From positions 10,377,201 through 10,441,200 of the forward strand of contig OZ038422.1 of the NCBI GenBank assembly GCA_964036155.1: a stretch of DNA of 64,000 nt. Direction: 5' to 3'. A program made the translations under genes and the position numbers. A model generated the notes under the pieces. That model searched no databases and had not been told where the DNA came from. It was given only the letters and a program-made list of their open reading frames with translations. This DNA is from Diploscapter coronatus. Its lineage: Eukaryota; Nematoda; Chromadorea; Rhabditida; Rhabditidae. Numbering within the stretch: position 1 is the first letter of the stretch; each line of letters begins with the position of its first letter. This document shows positions 12,385 to 25,500 of this stretch, in pieces.

Positions 12385-13565
12385 TTAAGTAGCTTTAGCA
12401 GAGGTAACTTTCTCGCTTTTCTGTTGTTCGTTTTTATTGTCTTCTTGAGTATCATCATCTAGGTAATCTGCGTTAACGCCTCCACGCTTTCTAAAAGTAA
12501 AAAATCAACGAAAAGTAGAAAAATTTATTAAAATTAAAATTCATGATGAATTAATAAAAGTGGTTTTATTAAAATTTTAGGGATGAATAAAGATGTTTCT
12601 ACAAATTTTGATATCCTGAGGTCGCTCACTTTCGGGACACGATCAGTTCGCGCTCTTCCTTGGCGAAGATCGTTTCCAGATTCAGGATTCCTAAATACAG
12701 TATTCATGAAAATGGGTTGCGATATTTTTTTTATAACTTTTCTAAATCGATTTTCAACAAATATTTATGTTCCGGGAAAACTCGTAAAAACTTATTGTAA
12801 AGCATATTAAAATTTTATGCCATTGGTTATCGTCACAAATTGAAAGAGTTAGTCAAATTCTAAAACTCACCGATATCGAAGGTCTTCTTTGGGACTTGGC
12901 CCTCGGTGATGTAGGATTTCGGCAGGGCGAATTTCACCTTTCTCATGCCAGGCTTGATACCATCGTCACAAATGAAAATAAAAAACTTTAAAGATAATCT
13001 TAAAAAGTATTTTTTAAAATTGGAAAAAAAAAACCTACTCGTGGTAAACCTTGAAGACGGGGTCACTGAAATTAGATTTGTGAAAAAAATTAAAGATAGA
13101 CAATTTTACATGGGGGTCAATTCAGCAGTGCCGCCCTTCAGGTTGAACTCGCCGTTTCCATCGGTGTAGCCCTGGTCGAGAAGATCATCCTACAAATTAG
13201 AGTAAAAGAAGAACTTTTGAAATGTTAGATTTTGAAAAACTTACCGGATCGGGGCCGGAGTCCTCTGAAAATAATAAATTTTGTAGCCAATTATAGTCTC
13301 TTTTGTTACGGTTTACTAAAGGTTTTGAAAACTTTTCGAAAAGGTTGTACTTCATGAAGATCAACCTTACTAATTGAGAAAAATTCTAGATAAATATGTT
13401 TTTTTTTTCAAATCAAATTCAAGCCTTGCCTTCCCAGAGCTTGACTCGGACGTTGCTGGCCGGCTTGGAACCACAGAGCAGCTTGCCGTGGATGGCGATC
13501 GACTGGTCGCGCATGGCGAGGGTCATACCGAAGAGGGCAAGAGCTAGCACCGTAATTCTCAGCAT
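12385..13565 (-). CDS. Transthyretin-like (TTR-52/TTL) secreted protein
   Basis: Seven exons encode about 176 residues, against a usual 130-160. A signal peptide (MLRITVLALALFGMTLA) leads into the nematode TTR fold: SIAIHGKLLCG, VRVKLWE, LLDQGYTDGNGEFNLKGGT, DPVFKVYHD, CDDGIKPGMRKVKFALPK and a YITEGQ segment. A charged, low-complexity tail (about 50 residues ending TSAKAT) extends beyond the domain. The family is secreted and greatly expanded in nematodes; the best-studied member bridges apoptotic cells and phagocytes, but most have no known role. Exons: 13430-13565, 13245-13264, 13110-13189, 13039-13065, 12871-12971, 12630-12690, 12385-12490. The first intron has a GC donor (AAG|GCAAGG). The intron before 12971 ends TTTTCAT where CAG is expected. 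A TTTTCAG acceptor sits 1 nt before the ATG. Confidence 0.9.
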
Positions 13566-15950
13566 TCTGAAAATTAGTCGGAAAATCAGACAAAGATCTT
13601 TTCAACGAAGAATGAAATGTGCAAATGATAAAACATAAAGTAGAGAAAGTAGTAATTTTAGGAAAATAGGGAAAAATGCTTGAAATAAAATACAATTAGA
13701 TCAAAAGGAGTAAAAATAAATAGGATAAAATAAACGACTAAAGAGCCCAAACTCCATTTGACTTCTGATAAACGATAATCACTCGCTTCGAAATTTTAGC
13801 TTTTATAGAGATGGCATCCCTATGTTTGTTGTTTCTTTCGTACCTCCTTATTTTCAGCGCTATTTTCGAACGGTTTGGTTTTGGCAGAATGAAAAATAAA
13901 CAATTTTTGCCTTTGAGGGAGTAATCAGTTAGAAATAGCATGGAAAATAAGAGAAAAGGAAAAGACGATACGGAAAAATAGGTGTGATAAATTCAAAATA
14001 AACCACGGACCAATGATTCAAAACGGTCAGGGGAATTTGATAGCTTTGGTATCAGATCAGTTCAAAACGATAAACAATCAGTGAAATAGCAATGAAGTGA
14101 TAAATTCACATAGTACCAAAGGACACTCGCCCCCGCTTGATATTTCGTGTGCGAAAACAGTACGAGTCGACTAAAGCTGTGACTCAGAAAAATGTCAATT
14201 TTACAGTGTCCAAAACTCCTAAAATAATAAACGCGGTCCTTACATGATAAAGAATAGCTCTGAAGACCGATTGGCATAAGTTATGGTCTACTTTTCATAT
14301 TTTTGATTTTTTTACTTGGCGAAGATCAGTTTTAATTTAATAAAAAAGGTTTTCTTTAAAAAATCTTGATAGACCAAAGTTTACTTTTTTCATTTTTCAT
14401 TCATGTTCTGCATAAATCTTCACCAAGCTCTTGAACTTTTATGAGAATTCCTTATTCCAAATTCCGTCTGAAAATGTTCTCCCAAAGTCCCGCTGCTTAT
14501 TATTTCCAGCTTCCCTGAGACAAGCCCCATAAGTGGGTGTGTATCTATCGGGGCTAGCCACGCCCACTTTTGGGATAAAGCCTACCCCATTCTTTAACCT
14601 TACTCTCATTATGGAACCACCTTTCAAGGAAGGCAGTTCTAATTATCCCAGAGTTAATTAGGCAACTATTCAAACTCAATTGGCTAATTACCGATGGACC
14701 AATTACTCGTATTCTGGAGCATTCTTGACTTTTTTATTTTGAATATTTGTAAGTCGTAAAACAAATAACTTGCGTAATTAAAGCTGGAAATTTTCACCAA
14801 ATGGCAAATTTTCTCAAACTTATGTGAAAATTGAATAAATTTTGAATGTTTTCGAGGTATTTTTTTCGTATACTTAAAGAAACCAAATGAAATCACTTAT
14901 CGAGAAAAAATTTGCTTTACTTATAAAAAATCTTGAAACTTACTCAAAAATTTCTAAAACAAACGTCCCATTATCTGCTATTACACCATTTAGCACCCTC
15001 TAGCAAGCTCTTCATTCATTAATTTGCTCATCACTTCATTAACCGAATCATAAGTGGCTTAGACTGACCCATACTCCTTAACTTATGACGCCTAAATTTA
15101 AGGAGGACTTCACATATACCATCCTAGATTCCTCGCCTATCCTTAACCATTAAAGACAAAAATAGGATATGACATCCTAGCCTGTTTTCTTTTTCTATCT
15201 TTTAACATTGGGTCAGTGGTTGAAGTGAAAAGATTCAGATTTATTTAGGCCTTTTTCTCGGGGGAGTTTGCGTTGAATACGCGCTAACGATGCGCAAAAT
15301 AGGATCAGCGTGAAAAATCATCCTGGTTTCATAAAAGGGGAAACACCCCCTTGGCTATCCAGAGAAATCTTCATCCCGACCTAGAAATCCCCTAGAAAGC
15401 TCAATTTTACTCTTAAACCCCACTATTTCTGACTTCCGGTCAGCAAAATTTACGATAAGCCCTGATTTCCGACGTTCCAAAGGCCCGAATTTGGACTTTC
15501 CGAGAATTTATTAGTCGGAGATTTTTGGCAATTTTGATATGCCAGATTCCACCCTACTAATGTTTCCGACGATTTTATGCAACCTGTTCAATGGTAGGTT
15601 TCAAAATGTTGGAAAAGTCAAGGAGTTTTTGCTAAATACTAGTGTACGAACGGTGATTATTAGCTAGAAGTAAATCAATATGGTTCAGTCTCAATTATAT
15701 ACTTTTCAAAAATTCTATGAAACGCTATACATTTAACTTCTAACTGAACGCTTTATTTCTAAAGTAACGAAATTTCGCTATACCTAACCTTTTCACTTTT
15801 AAGATTTAGAAGTCTCTGAATTCAGCGAAAGTCTCAAATAATTGTGCCGAAAGATATTTTCGCTAATTACACTTTCAAAAAAGCGTTCAAAACACTGCGA
15901 ACTTTCCAGTTTTCTTTCAAACTTTTCCATGAAAATATATAATTCCAGTG
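13566..15950. other. Intergenic between divergent TTR and Ig genes
   Basis: About 2.4 kb that should hold the promoters of two divergent genes. I see no exon-like stretch with matching splice sites. A GC-rich patch at 14520-14600 can form a GCCCC/GGGGC hairpin and contains CCCATAAGTGGG; the complement of that core recurs near 4160. A small hairpin (CTCCTTAA/TTAAGGAG) lies near 15075-15112. Nothing else stands out. Confidence 0.5.
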
Positions 15951-18900
15951 ATGCGTGGGGATGAATTTCCTTATTTCGTCATTATTTACTTTTCATTTTG
16001 TTTTCCCGTATTCATGCATGAAAAATTACTGAACGAAATTTGCGAAATTGTCAATATTGAATCATAAAAATATCCAAATTTAGAATAGTAACGTTTCTCA
16101 TGGAAAACTTCATACTTGATATGTTCAATTTTTCTCGTTTTCGGATAAAAATAACATTCTTTTTCAAAATGAGTAATTTCTCTAAAAACGGATTTTACAA
16201 ATCTTCTCGTTTTTTATCGCCTTGGTCAATTCTCTTAAATCTGGCGCAAAAATGTGCGTGTGGCATTTTATGGCTTGTGGCAATTCAACTGGATTGGGAA
16301 AATAGGAGAAAATGAAAAAATAGCTGGGGAGTGTTTTTGTTGAAGATCAGTTTTTATAGGTATAACACCACAATCGCTCACTAAAAGATTAAAGCAGAAT
16401 TCATAATAATAGATTTTTGAATCTTCTAAAAACAAAAATGTTTAAAAATGATCAATTTTCAGTATGCACTCGCGACATACCGCCCTCTATTATGAAGGAG
16501 TCCATGAGCGGCACCGTAGCTTTGATGGGTCAGGACGTGGAAATGACCTGTCGGGTCGAGAATCTCGGAAAGCATATGGTAAGGGGTCTTGTATTTTCTA
16601 AAATCTAAGAATAGAAGGACCCCTCAAAATGTTAGAGAAAAAATAAAGAAATCTGAACCTTTATAATTTTAGATTGCATTTATCCGAAGTGGCAGTCCAC
16701 CTAGGCTAATCTCGTTCGATGAAAAGGTAAGCTGCTGACATTTTTGAGACAAATTTGGAGGTTTAGATTTTCCGAAATCGAGAAAAATACGAGCTCCGGC
16801 CGCATAGCGGTGATAGTGGGAACGATTGGGTGTTGACGATCAGGAATATTCAGGTTGGTTTCAGAATGAAATTTATGTCTTTGTGATGTTTTCTTTAAAT
16901 TACTCGTCTGGTGGAGGATGAAAGAGAAGTATTAATTAAATCAAAAATATTTATGTAAGTTTCAGGAAAATTCTTAAATTATGCTAAATTTAGCTTCACT
17001 AAATTATGCGAGAGAATATAGTGAAATTTAAACAATTTTAGGAGTCGGACCACGGAAATTACTCGTGTCAGATAAATACCGATCCAGTCACCATAAAAAC
17101 CGGATATTTAGAGGTTAAAGGTAGTGGTTTTATCCTAAACCTCATTTTTCCCTAAATTTGGATCTCATTTATTTTTTCCTCTTTAATTTCGGAGTTCCTT
17201 TAGCCGAACTCATTTAGCCTAGAGCAATTTAGAGTCTAGCGCAGTTGCAGAGATTTATGATGAAAATAGAGTGAGGAAATTCGAGTTAGAGAAGAAGAAA
17301 GAAGAGAAATAGTGCGAAGAAATGGAAGGGAAGAGGAATAGATAAAGCTCAAATTTGCATCTCTTAATAGGAATCTATGAGGGTTGGTGTAACCATATGA
17401 AAGTTGAGGATTAGGAAGTGAAAATTAGGGGCAAGAGCTAAACAAATAATGGTTTTTACCTAATATCTGCATAAACGACAATTTTTAAAAAATATTTTTT
17501 CATTTACTTCCTAGAAAATCGATATTTCTGAATACTTCCATGTTCAAATTTAGAACATTCTAGCTCCTTGAAAGTCGAAAAATCAAATTAACTTTCCTTT
17601 CAAAAGATGGATATTCTTGCTAGTACGCATTCGAATAATTCTCTCCCGCTGGGTTAATTGCTTTGCGCGGTTTCGGGTTTTGGCAAAAAGAAAGGGCCAG
17701 TCGGCCAACCCACTGAGCCATTGAACCATGCGCTGGTGGCCTAGTGACAACAGGTTCGAATAATTATTATGTGATTGAAAAAGGTTATGCTAATTATCCA
17801 CTGACCGACAATGGGATAAAGGCTTCGAACGAAATTGCCCAAATAAGTATAGGTCATTCGACACTTTACACTATTGTTACATTATTGTGCAGTTGCGTGC
17901 GCGCGCTTCGACAAAATATGCAACTTAGTGGGGAATATGGAAGTTCGGAAAAATTAAGAATGAACAAGGGAAAGATTCAATTCTTGAGGAATGTCAGTAG
18001 AAAAACTTTGTTCTGAGGCCTATCAAATCCGAAAACAATTTTGAAAAAATCTAAATTCAACAATTTCAGTTCCTCCCTCGGTGCATCGGTCCACCCCATC
18101 CGCTGTCGAAGTTCGTGAAGGCCACAATGTCTCTCTGCACTGTCGAGCGCAAGGCAACCCTCAGCCCACGGTCATTTGGCGACGCCAAGACCGGCAGATC
18201 ATACGATACAATGGAGCTACGGGGTTTGGAGGTAAGCGTGGTTTTTTTTTCTATTTAAATTCTATATGTTTCCAAAATATGGCTTAATAACTATTCGCAA
18301 AAATGCATCAATCGTCGGCAAAAAACAGATTTTATCTAATATTAATAAAGTAACCAATTTCTAATAGCTATTTTGTTGTTCATTTTAAAAATAATCAAAT
18401 TATCGAAATCCTCAAACTTGCCCGAAACGATACCCCTGCCATTTCCTTCCGATCCATCATGCCTCTTGCCATATTTGCTGTTGTAACCTAACCCTCAAGC
18501 GCACTTTGTCTCTGCTCCATCAATCTTATTCCTTCCCAAATCTGTTCGCTCTATGGCTAATTTTGCCCTATCGTTTCGCATTTCAGCCAACTTGCAACAC
18601 GGAGTCGATTTCAAACAAATTCTAATGGATACCGTGAGAATGTTGGGGTGTATTTTCGGGTATCAAAATTATGTCATGTTCAAAATTTTGAGAAATTCAT
18701 AATGATGGTTAATTACCTACATATCTGGGGAAAGACAAGATTTTTTTTAAAATACCGGGCCGAAAAACACTAAGCGTGCAATCTAATTCCAAAATTTAGC
18801 ACTAAAGTTCCTTCTTTCCCTTACATTGCAAACATTGACATGAAAAATTACCGTACATCGCGAAGCGAGCATTTACAATGCCATTATTCGCTGTAGCAGC

Positions 18901-21872
18901 AGTTTTAAAGGAAAATTTCGATGCTAAATTCTAGAATTAGGGTATACGTTTAACGTTTTTGACCTAATATTCGTAATCGGCATGCTCGAATTTACTTCTC
19001 CTGTAAAAATGAAGCGAATCCGTGGGTAACACACTGATCGTTTCCCTCGTCGGTAGATTGATGAAATTTGAGATTTCCAAAAAATCATCCAATTCTATTT
19101 TTTATGTTTCATCATCAAAAAGGACCAAACATGACATAACTTCCTTTTCTATCGTGGGAAAATATTATTTTAGGGGTTACGTCGAAAATAATCGAGTGGT
19201 TGTGCTAATGTCTGGGAAGTGTGCAAATCCTTACCATATGCTAGATCCTCGAGAAGTCAAGGAAGGGAGAAAAATGCCGTCTTATTTTTCTTTCCGACTC
19301 TCTCAATTTCTATTCTATTTCTCACTTTCTATATCTTTAACCCTCTAAATTTTTCGTCACTACTTCCCAATCTCTAAAGCGCCATATCATAATTGCCAGC
19401 GGAAGAGTAAAGACAGAAATAGTCCTAGCTCAAAAGAGAGGGAAAAGAGAAAGAGCTGCAACTGTCAAGAAGCTTCAAAGACACGGGGTCACTCAAGGAG
19501 AGGAGGGAAAATCATCAACCTAATAAGGAATAAGAAAGAAAGGGATTTTAATTACGCCAGCCTGCCTTAGATTTCCATATTTTAACATGAGATGATAGAA
19601 TTAAAGAAAAAAAACATAAATCAAGAGAAAATTACGACTGAAAAATCAGATAACAAAAAAAATTCAAAATTTTTATCAAAAATCATACATAATTCTACCT
19701 AAAATTGCAAAGAGTTGATCATTTTGATAATAAACCCAAAGTTTAGCCTCGATCGTCCAAGGACCGACCCTGAACCTGACGAAAGTCTCCCGAAAGCACA
19801 TGAGCGAATACGTCTGCGTAGCGAGCAATGGAATTCCACCCGATGAATCTTGGACCGTCAAGTTGCTCGTTACTTGTGAGTCTTGTTAATAGGTTTTAAA
19901 GTTCCCGTAAATACTAAAATGTGTTAGAAAACATGATTTCTCGTAAGGATTCTTAAAAAATATATATCTAATTTTCTTCAAAAATACAGTATTTCGAAAA
20001 GAAATCATTAAAATTTTGTCCAGTTTCAAAATAGCATAAATCTACCTCCGAAAAAGCTACTATATTATGTCGCGTTTTGAGGAGAAATAAACAAACAAGT
20101 TCAAATCAAAAGAGAATTCACAATTTCAAGAAGCAAGTGTTAAAATTTAAATATTCAATTGGGTTGTTCTGTATCCTTTTTTAATTATAAATCATATTTT
20201 CAAAAATCTTCAATTTGCAGTCCCACCCCTGGTCCAGCCTAAAGAGCCGGTTATCAAGGGCAGCGTCGGGTCGATGGTCCGATTGGTGTGCACCGCGGAG
20301 TCCTGGCCACGACCCGACGTCACCTGGGAAAAAGACGGAAACCCCCTGTTCGACTCGAATCATTATGCTACGGTAAGGAAAGCTTTCATTGTAATCTACG
20401 AGATATAACGAAGATAAAACTAGAAATTGGTCAAAAATTTCCTATTCAATTGGTTTTTGAAACATAACCTAATAGCGAAACTTTGCGTTTCTGTAGAAAG
20501 TCATGCTGATCAGCGTTTCATGAAACAACGCAAATGCTTTCGAATTTAATTAGAGAAATTTTTAAAACCTAAACAGAATTATTTTCAAATGAATCACCAA
20601 ATGAATTTTTAGTCTCAAACCGTTTCCGGCCACTACCATTCGGTCCACGTGTTGGAGATTCGAAAATTAGAGCCGCACCATTACGGCGCTTATCGATGCG
20701 TAGCGAAAAACGACAACGGAATGCACTACGCAGATATAGATTTGAAGCGTAAGTGAAAAATTGATTTTTTTTCTAAACTTACCCACTTTCTTTTTTCATC
20801 AGCATATTTCTGTAAAAAAAAAGTAGCTAAACTTCAAAGTAGGTAAAAATTACTCTTAGAACATTTATCCTGTTCTCTCAAATTTTATCTGTAAAGTTCA
20901 TCAATTTTAAAAACGAAATAGTGCTGATAAAAATGGGCACCCCTAATCAGAAACTTAGGAAAAGCGAAAATTCTAAAGTGTCGAATTTTAGCCACCGAAA
21001 AAGACTTCCAATACACGAATGTGATTCCAGAAGGTATGACTTGTTTTGAAAATTAGGATTTTAGAATGTTTGGCGTGAAATGGTTTGCATAGGTTCAAAA
21101 TATTCTGTTTGGATAAGTTTCACAAATTCATAAGTCACCTGCACCGCTAATTCGGTTAATGTATTAACCTGTCTAGTAATGATATTCTTGGAGTTTACAA
21201 CAAGAGACAAATTGCCACATTTAAATTTAGTGAAAGTTACCATATCTGACTGTCTAATTCGAAATCGTTCCTTTCATGAAAACCTATCTGATTTTTGCAT
21301 GAGTGTGCTTATCACCTAATCACTAACCCCTCTTGTGTTACACCCAAATTAGGTAGCGGTCGTGATGCACCCTCCTCACTCGATGATGAAGATAGCCATA
21401 TAGGGCCTGCACCCGAACGGGCTGATCGTGATGGACTGGAGGAGCGCACCCGTCAGCTACAACCCAGAACTACGTCCACAGAACATGTCGTCAGGCATAT
21501 TCCAGGTAAGATATGCTAATTTCATAAGTTTAAATAGCATGGAAGTGGGAAAGAAATTGAAATTTTGTTCAAGTTTTTGGAAAAAATATTTTGTGGCATG
21601 AAAACGGAAGGTTTTGAAAGAATGAAATATTGTACATGGATACAGGTTGTACTGAAACTAGCATGTAACATGCAAAACGAAGGATTGTTAAACATATTTG
21701 TTGATAACAAAAGAGATACTATGAAAATTGTTTTACGGCAAATTTAAACAAAAATTTGATGAATTTAGAACTTCGCTCGGGCCAGGACGATTTTGGAAGT
21801 CAAACTTTGTGCCTATCGAGTTACCTAACGCTCCAATTCTTCGTAGCCCTGCTTTATTTTACTATAATTTAA
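15951..21872 (+). CDS. rig-5: RIG-5-like three-Ig GPI-anchored surface protein (DIP/Dpr family)
   Basis: Ten firm exons (16463-16578, 16673-16726, 16767-16853, 17042-17120, 18070-18231, 19747-19875, 20221-20372, 20613-20748, 20992-21033, 21353-21505) and a last exon 21769-21872 give about 403 residues in frame. Three Ig domains show paired cysteines and YxC motifs: TCRV...HGNYSCQ, LHCRAQGNPQP...SEYVCVASNG and LVCTAESWPRPDVTW...YRCVAKNDNG. NYS, NVS and NLT are possible N-glycosylation sites. After a polar linker the protein ends in a hydrophobic stretch without a cytoplasmic tail (LTLQFFVALLYFTII), typical of a GPI signal. A first exon at 15951-15999 (signal-peptide-like, phase-compatible, after a TTCCAG acceptor, but needing a weak GTTTTC donor) is tentative. 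In C. elegans RIG-5 is the DIP-like partner of ZIG-8 and works in axon and neurite maintenance. Confidence 0.9.
17121..18069 (+). other. Long intron of the Ig gene
   Basis: About 950 bp between the first and second Ig domains. A GA-rich stretch lies near 17260-17345. Around 17700-17760 are short tRNA-like box sequences (TGGCCTAGTG, GGTTCGAA) in a wrong arrangement for a tRNA. No coding exon is needed here, because the frame joins directly. Confidence 0.6.
18232..19746 (+). other. Longest intron of the Ig gene
   Basis: About 1.5 kb. The flanking exons join in frame (phase 1) to give a continuous second Ig domain (NGATGFG then ASIVQG). An exon-like stretch at 18587-18633 and a 108-codon open frame at 19022-19348 are therefore probably not used in the main transcript. 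Confidence 0.6.
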
Positions 21873-22547
21873 TCTTTTCTCAACTAAAAAGATCCCAAAA
21901 TGATACCGGTATTTCATGATTTATCATTTTTTCGAGCTTAAGGAATTCGGTCCTAAAATTTACACCAGCCAATTTTTAGAGCTACTTTATCGCGTAATTA
22001 AAAATAGGCCCGGATTTTTCGAGTTTTTATGATCAACTAACCAAAATGTGTTCACTTATTTCTTCACATCAAGGTTTTAGCAATAAAATTCAAATTTTTT
22101 TCGTCTTGATAATCTCAAAATAAGGGTACTTGAGCTCTACTTCCTAATTTTTTGGCAAAAAATCTTAAGTGTGCGAGTGCTGACTCGTGAATGAAAAGCA
22201 AACAAAAAGTGCCCCGCTAACCCCTACACTACTACTAAGGCTAATTCATCATGCCCAAACATTTGTAAAAAAAAATTTCTTTATCGAATATTTTTCTCAA
22301 AAATTCTTGGGTTCAACAATTGTCATGATCACAAAATTTGAATGGATAAGTATTTTTTGTTTACCATTACACTACCCGTTTTTATCTTTGATAAACGCTG
22401 ATTTTACATGAGATAATAAATATTGCAATAAAGCTACAGAATTGAATAGAAAATGCATGATTTTTTGAAAATTTTAAGAGGCCAAAATTAGGATAAAAAG
22501 AAAAAAAAACTTAATATTTTGAAAAGAAAATCCGAGACTAAGAAAAT
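21873..22547. other. Convergent intergenic region, Ig gene / GPAA1
   Basis: About 675 bp between two 3' ends. It is AT-rich and should hold both 3' UTRs. An AATAAA-like element on the plus strand lies near 22420. No exon is visible. Confidence 0.5.
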
Positions 22548-25500
22548 TTACTCCTCCTTTTCGTCAATCTTTCCGGTCCCTTTGAATTTCGCTTCGAAAA
22601 GCGCATTCACCTGATCGTCCTCGTTCGGTTCATCTTCACCAATCGGCGCACCGTCTGGCGAGAGGGCGGGTGCGATGGCGCAGGCCAGAGCCGTGTTCCA
22701 GATGGGCATGATCAGGACGGTCAACAGAGGGAGCATGTTCGAGCCGTACAGCATCTGGAGACGCAGCAGGTCGGAAACAGTCGAGGGCAACTGCAAAGGA
22801 CTTGTTTTTCGAATACTTCTAATTTACTAATTTTAATTTTAAAAAACTTTTCAATGAAGAAAAGATTTTGAAACTAGAACATTTTAGAAGACTTCCAGTG
22901 AACGCTTGATGAAGCATGAAAACTTGAAATTTCAAAAGACGAATGCTATATTTGAAATGTTTTCAATAAGTTTCAAAATATTCCTTTAGACAAACTGAAA
23001 GAAACTAAATCGATAGAGGGAATTTGAAAAAGAATTAAAAAAAAAAAAAAGTGCTCACATCCTTGAACTCGATCTTCGCCAAATAGGGCGTCTGTCCGAA
23101 ATAGCGAGTTCCGTACTGCGAAACGACGAGCAACAGGACAAAGGGTTGGGCGGCCAGCACGAAAAACACGCGGAGTATGCGTCTGAAAATTGTGTTTATT
23201 CATTTCGAAAAATAAATATGCTTCAAAATTTCTAATACTCGGTTTTGAAAGATTTCTATAATTTGCTTGCTGTTATTCAAGTACTGAAATTTAAAAGTTT
23301 TGTTACAGCATTCGATCAATTTCTTCAAAAATCAGATATGTTTAAAAATTTTTAAAGAAGAATATCTTGAAAATCTGATATTTGGCGATCCGTTGTTTTA
23401 AAAAATCATGTGATTAAATGAAATGTAGCAATTCTATCTGCTATTTTTCATCTTATTTTCTCCCAAAATACCACACTCAATTCATAAATTCACTAGCACT
23501 TTCCGCATTTTGTTACATGAAGCTACTGAGATCTAAACTAGAAGATCAAACTCACAAAAGGAAGACGACTTTCATCGTAAGCATTTCGTAGATTCGCAGA
23601 GTTGCTACGTAAACGACGGGTGTCGCGATGATCGAAAATGCTAGGGCCTGAAATTTAATAGTCATAAAATAAATAAACTTTAGGAAGAATTATATTTCTC
23701 AAAATACTTAAATTTTTAAAGAAAAAAACGATTTTATAGAGAATTTTCTTCTTGAAGCTTACCTGAGAAAAGTTGGTGAGTGCCAAACTCGCCGCTAGCA
23801 AAGCCGTCTCAGTCAAAATGTAGACACGCATCGGTTGAATCTCGTCGCGCTGGGGTCTGAAAATAAACATAAATTTGAAATTGATTTATACAGAACTAAA
23901 AACCATGAGTTGGATAAAAATACTCGAATTTCTTAAATTTTTGAGACTTATCCATTTAGTTTTAAAATAGTAAGATTTTGGATCTGGTAAGATGTTGTAT
24001 TATCTGTGTGGTAATTGGAAAAGTAATATTTAAATTGTAGAAATCTCTGAAGCTTATTTAATTAAGAAAAAACTTACCTCATCAAAATCCCAGTGGGCAT
24101 GGAAATGAGCCCGAGCAGAATGGTCGAGTCGCGAATGATCGTCGAAGGGGCGCCGAGATTTTCAAAGTACCTGAATTTTTTCATGCTCTTCCCGAAGACA
24201 AAGATTTTCCCTACCAATAGCTGACGATCCAAACCGATAGCCCGTAGAAGTGGAATAGACACCAGGTGGGAGGCACTTGAAAAGTGATACACATGTTGTG
24301 AAGGTACTCGTATAGAATCTGGAAAGAATCAAATATGTTTCCGATAACAACGATTCGTTTGTTTCAATAGCATGCCAAATTAGTAGTATAGTAGAGCTTG
24401 TGACAAGATTGCAAATATAAATGTGATATTTAAAACTCCGAATGCAGATGTTTTAAAGATAATAAAAGAGTTAGATTGATTCGAAGAAAATCGTCGAGCT
24501 TGAAATTCTTTGAAACCTACGAAAATAAGCAACGGCACGACGAAAATGACAACCATCGGGTAGAAATAGGCGATCGAGATGAAGTGGTTCGAGGAGAGCA
24601 TCACATACCTGAGACAATTGTGAAACATAGCTTTCTTTCATCTTTTCATGGAAAAAACTTATAGTAATTCTAATTTTAAATCCGAGAGCAAATTTTGTGG
24701 TTTTATTCAAAATATTAGAAAGATAAAGGGTTTCACAAATTTGTGATTTTGGTGAAAGTAATTTGAATCGCATGACTTTACTGATAATTTTCAGTTCTAA
24801 CAAGTTGTAGGAAAAGCTCGAAACCTACATGAAATAGCTCTGATGGAGTCGTTCATGGGCTACGTTGAGTGAGCGCGCGATGCCCTCGATGAGTTTGCCG
24901 TATTTGGTCAGATCATTCCCTGATTGGGTGGGGACGATTGCGGTCGCACCCTAGAAATTTTAACTTCTAAAATTTCGTTTTCGCATTTTAAACTGGGATT
25001 CACTACTCAATCAGACAGGTATAAAACAACATTTTATCATAAATTTGAAATATACTTTGAATATCTTTTGGGAAATATTTTAGTTTGTAATTCTCTCATG
25101 GGTTCGCATACACTAAAATAAGACCTTCACAATTGATATTTTTTACCAATTATTTGAAGCATATATTGTTTTTTTTTTTCAAAATAACGTTTCATCAAAG
25201 AGGAACTAATGAAAATGAAATAAAGATCCATTTCATTATTTTCTGAAACATATTTAAAAAGAAAAAAACCGACCTCAACCCTGTACTTGCCCATGACGCT
25301 GTGGAGACCCTCGATGGGAATGAACGCCTGTGTCCACATCGCTCGATACGGGATGAACCAGGGTGCCTCGATTTCCTAAAAAAAAACATAGACTTATAAA
25401 TTTTTCAAAATTCAATTAGAATTTAGTTGAAAGTGAACTTCAAATAGAGGAAAAATCAGTACCAAAAATTCATTAAAGAGATAAATGATAGCCTTTTTCA

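Noticed and set aside
17690..17765. tRNA or SINE candidate (TGGCCTAGTG ... GGTTCGAA)
   Set aside because: Boxes A and B are too close and no cloverleaf forms.
18587..18633. Exon-like stretch with good splice borders in the Ig gene
   Set aside because: Including it shifts the frame of the second Ig domain; skipping it gives a continuous conserved sequence.
19022..19348. 108-codon open frame inside an Ig-gene intron
   Set aside because: No recognisable domain and no matching junction; not needed for the spliced frame.
24074..24350. Alternative GPAA1 frame resembling a human membrane segment
   Set aside because: It hits a stop across the next junction; the other frame keeps phase on both sides.
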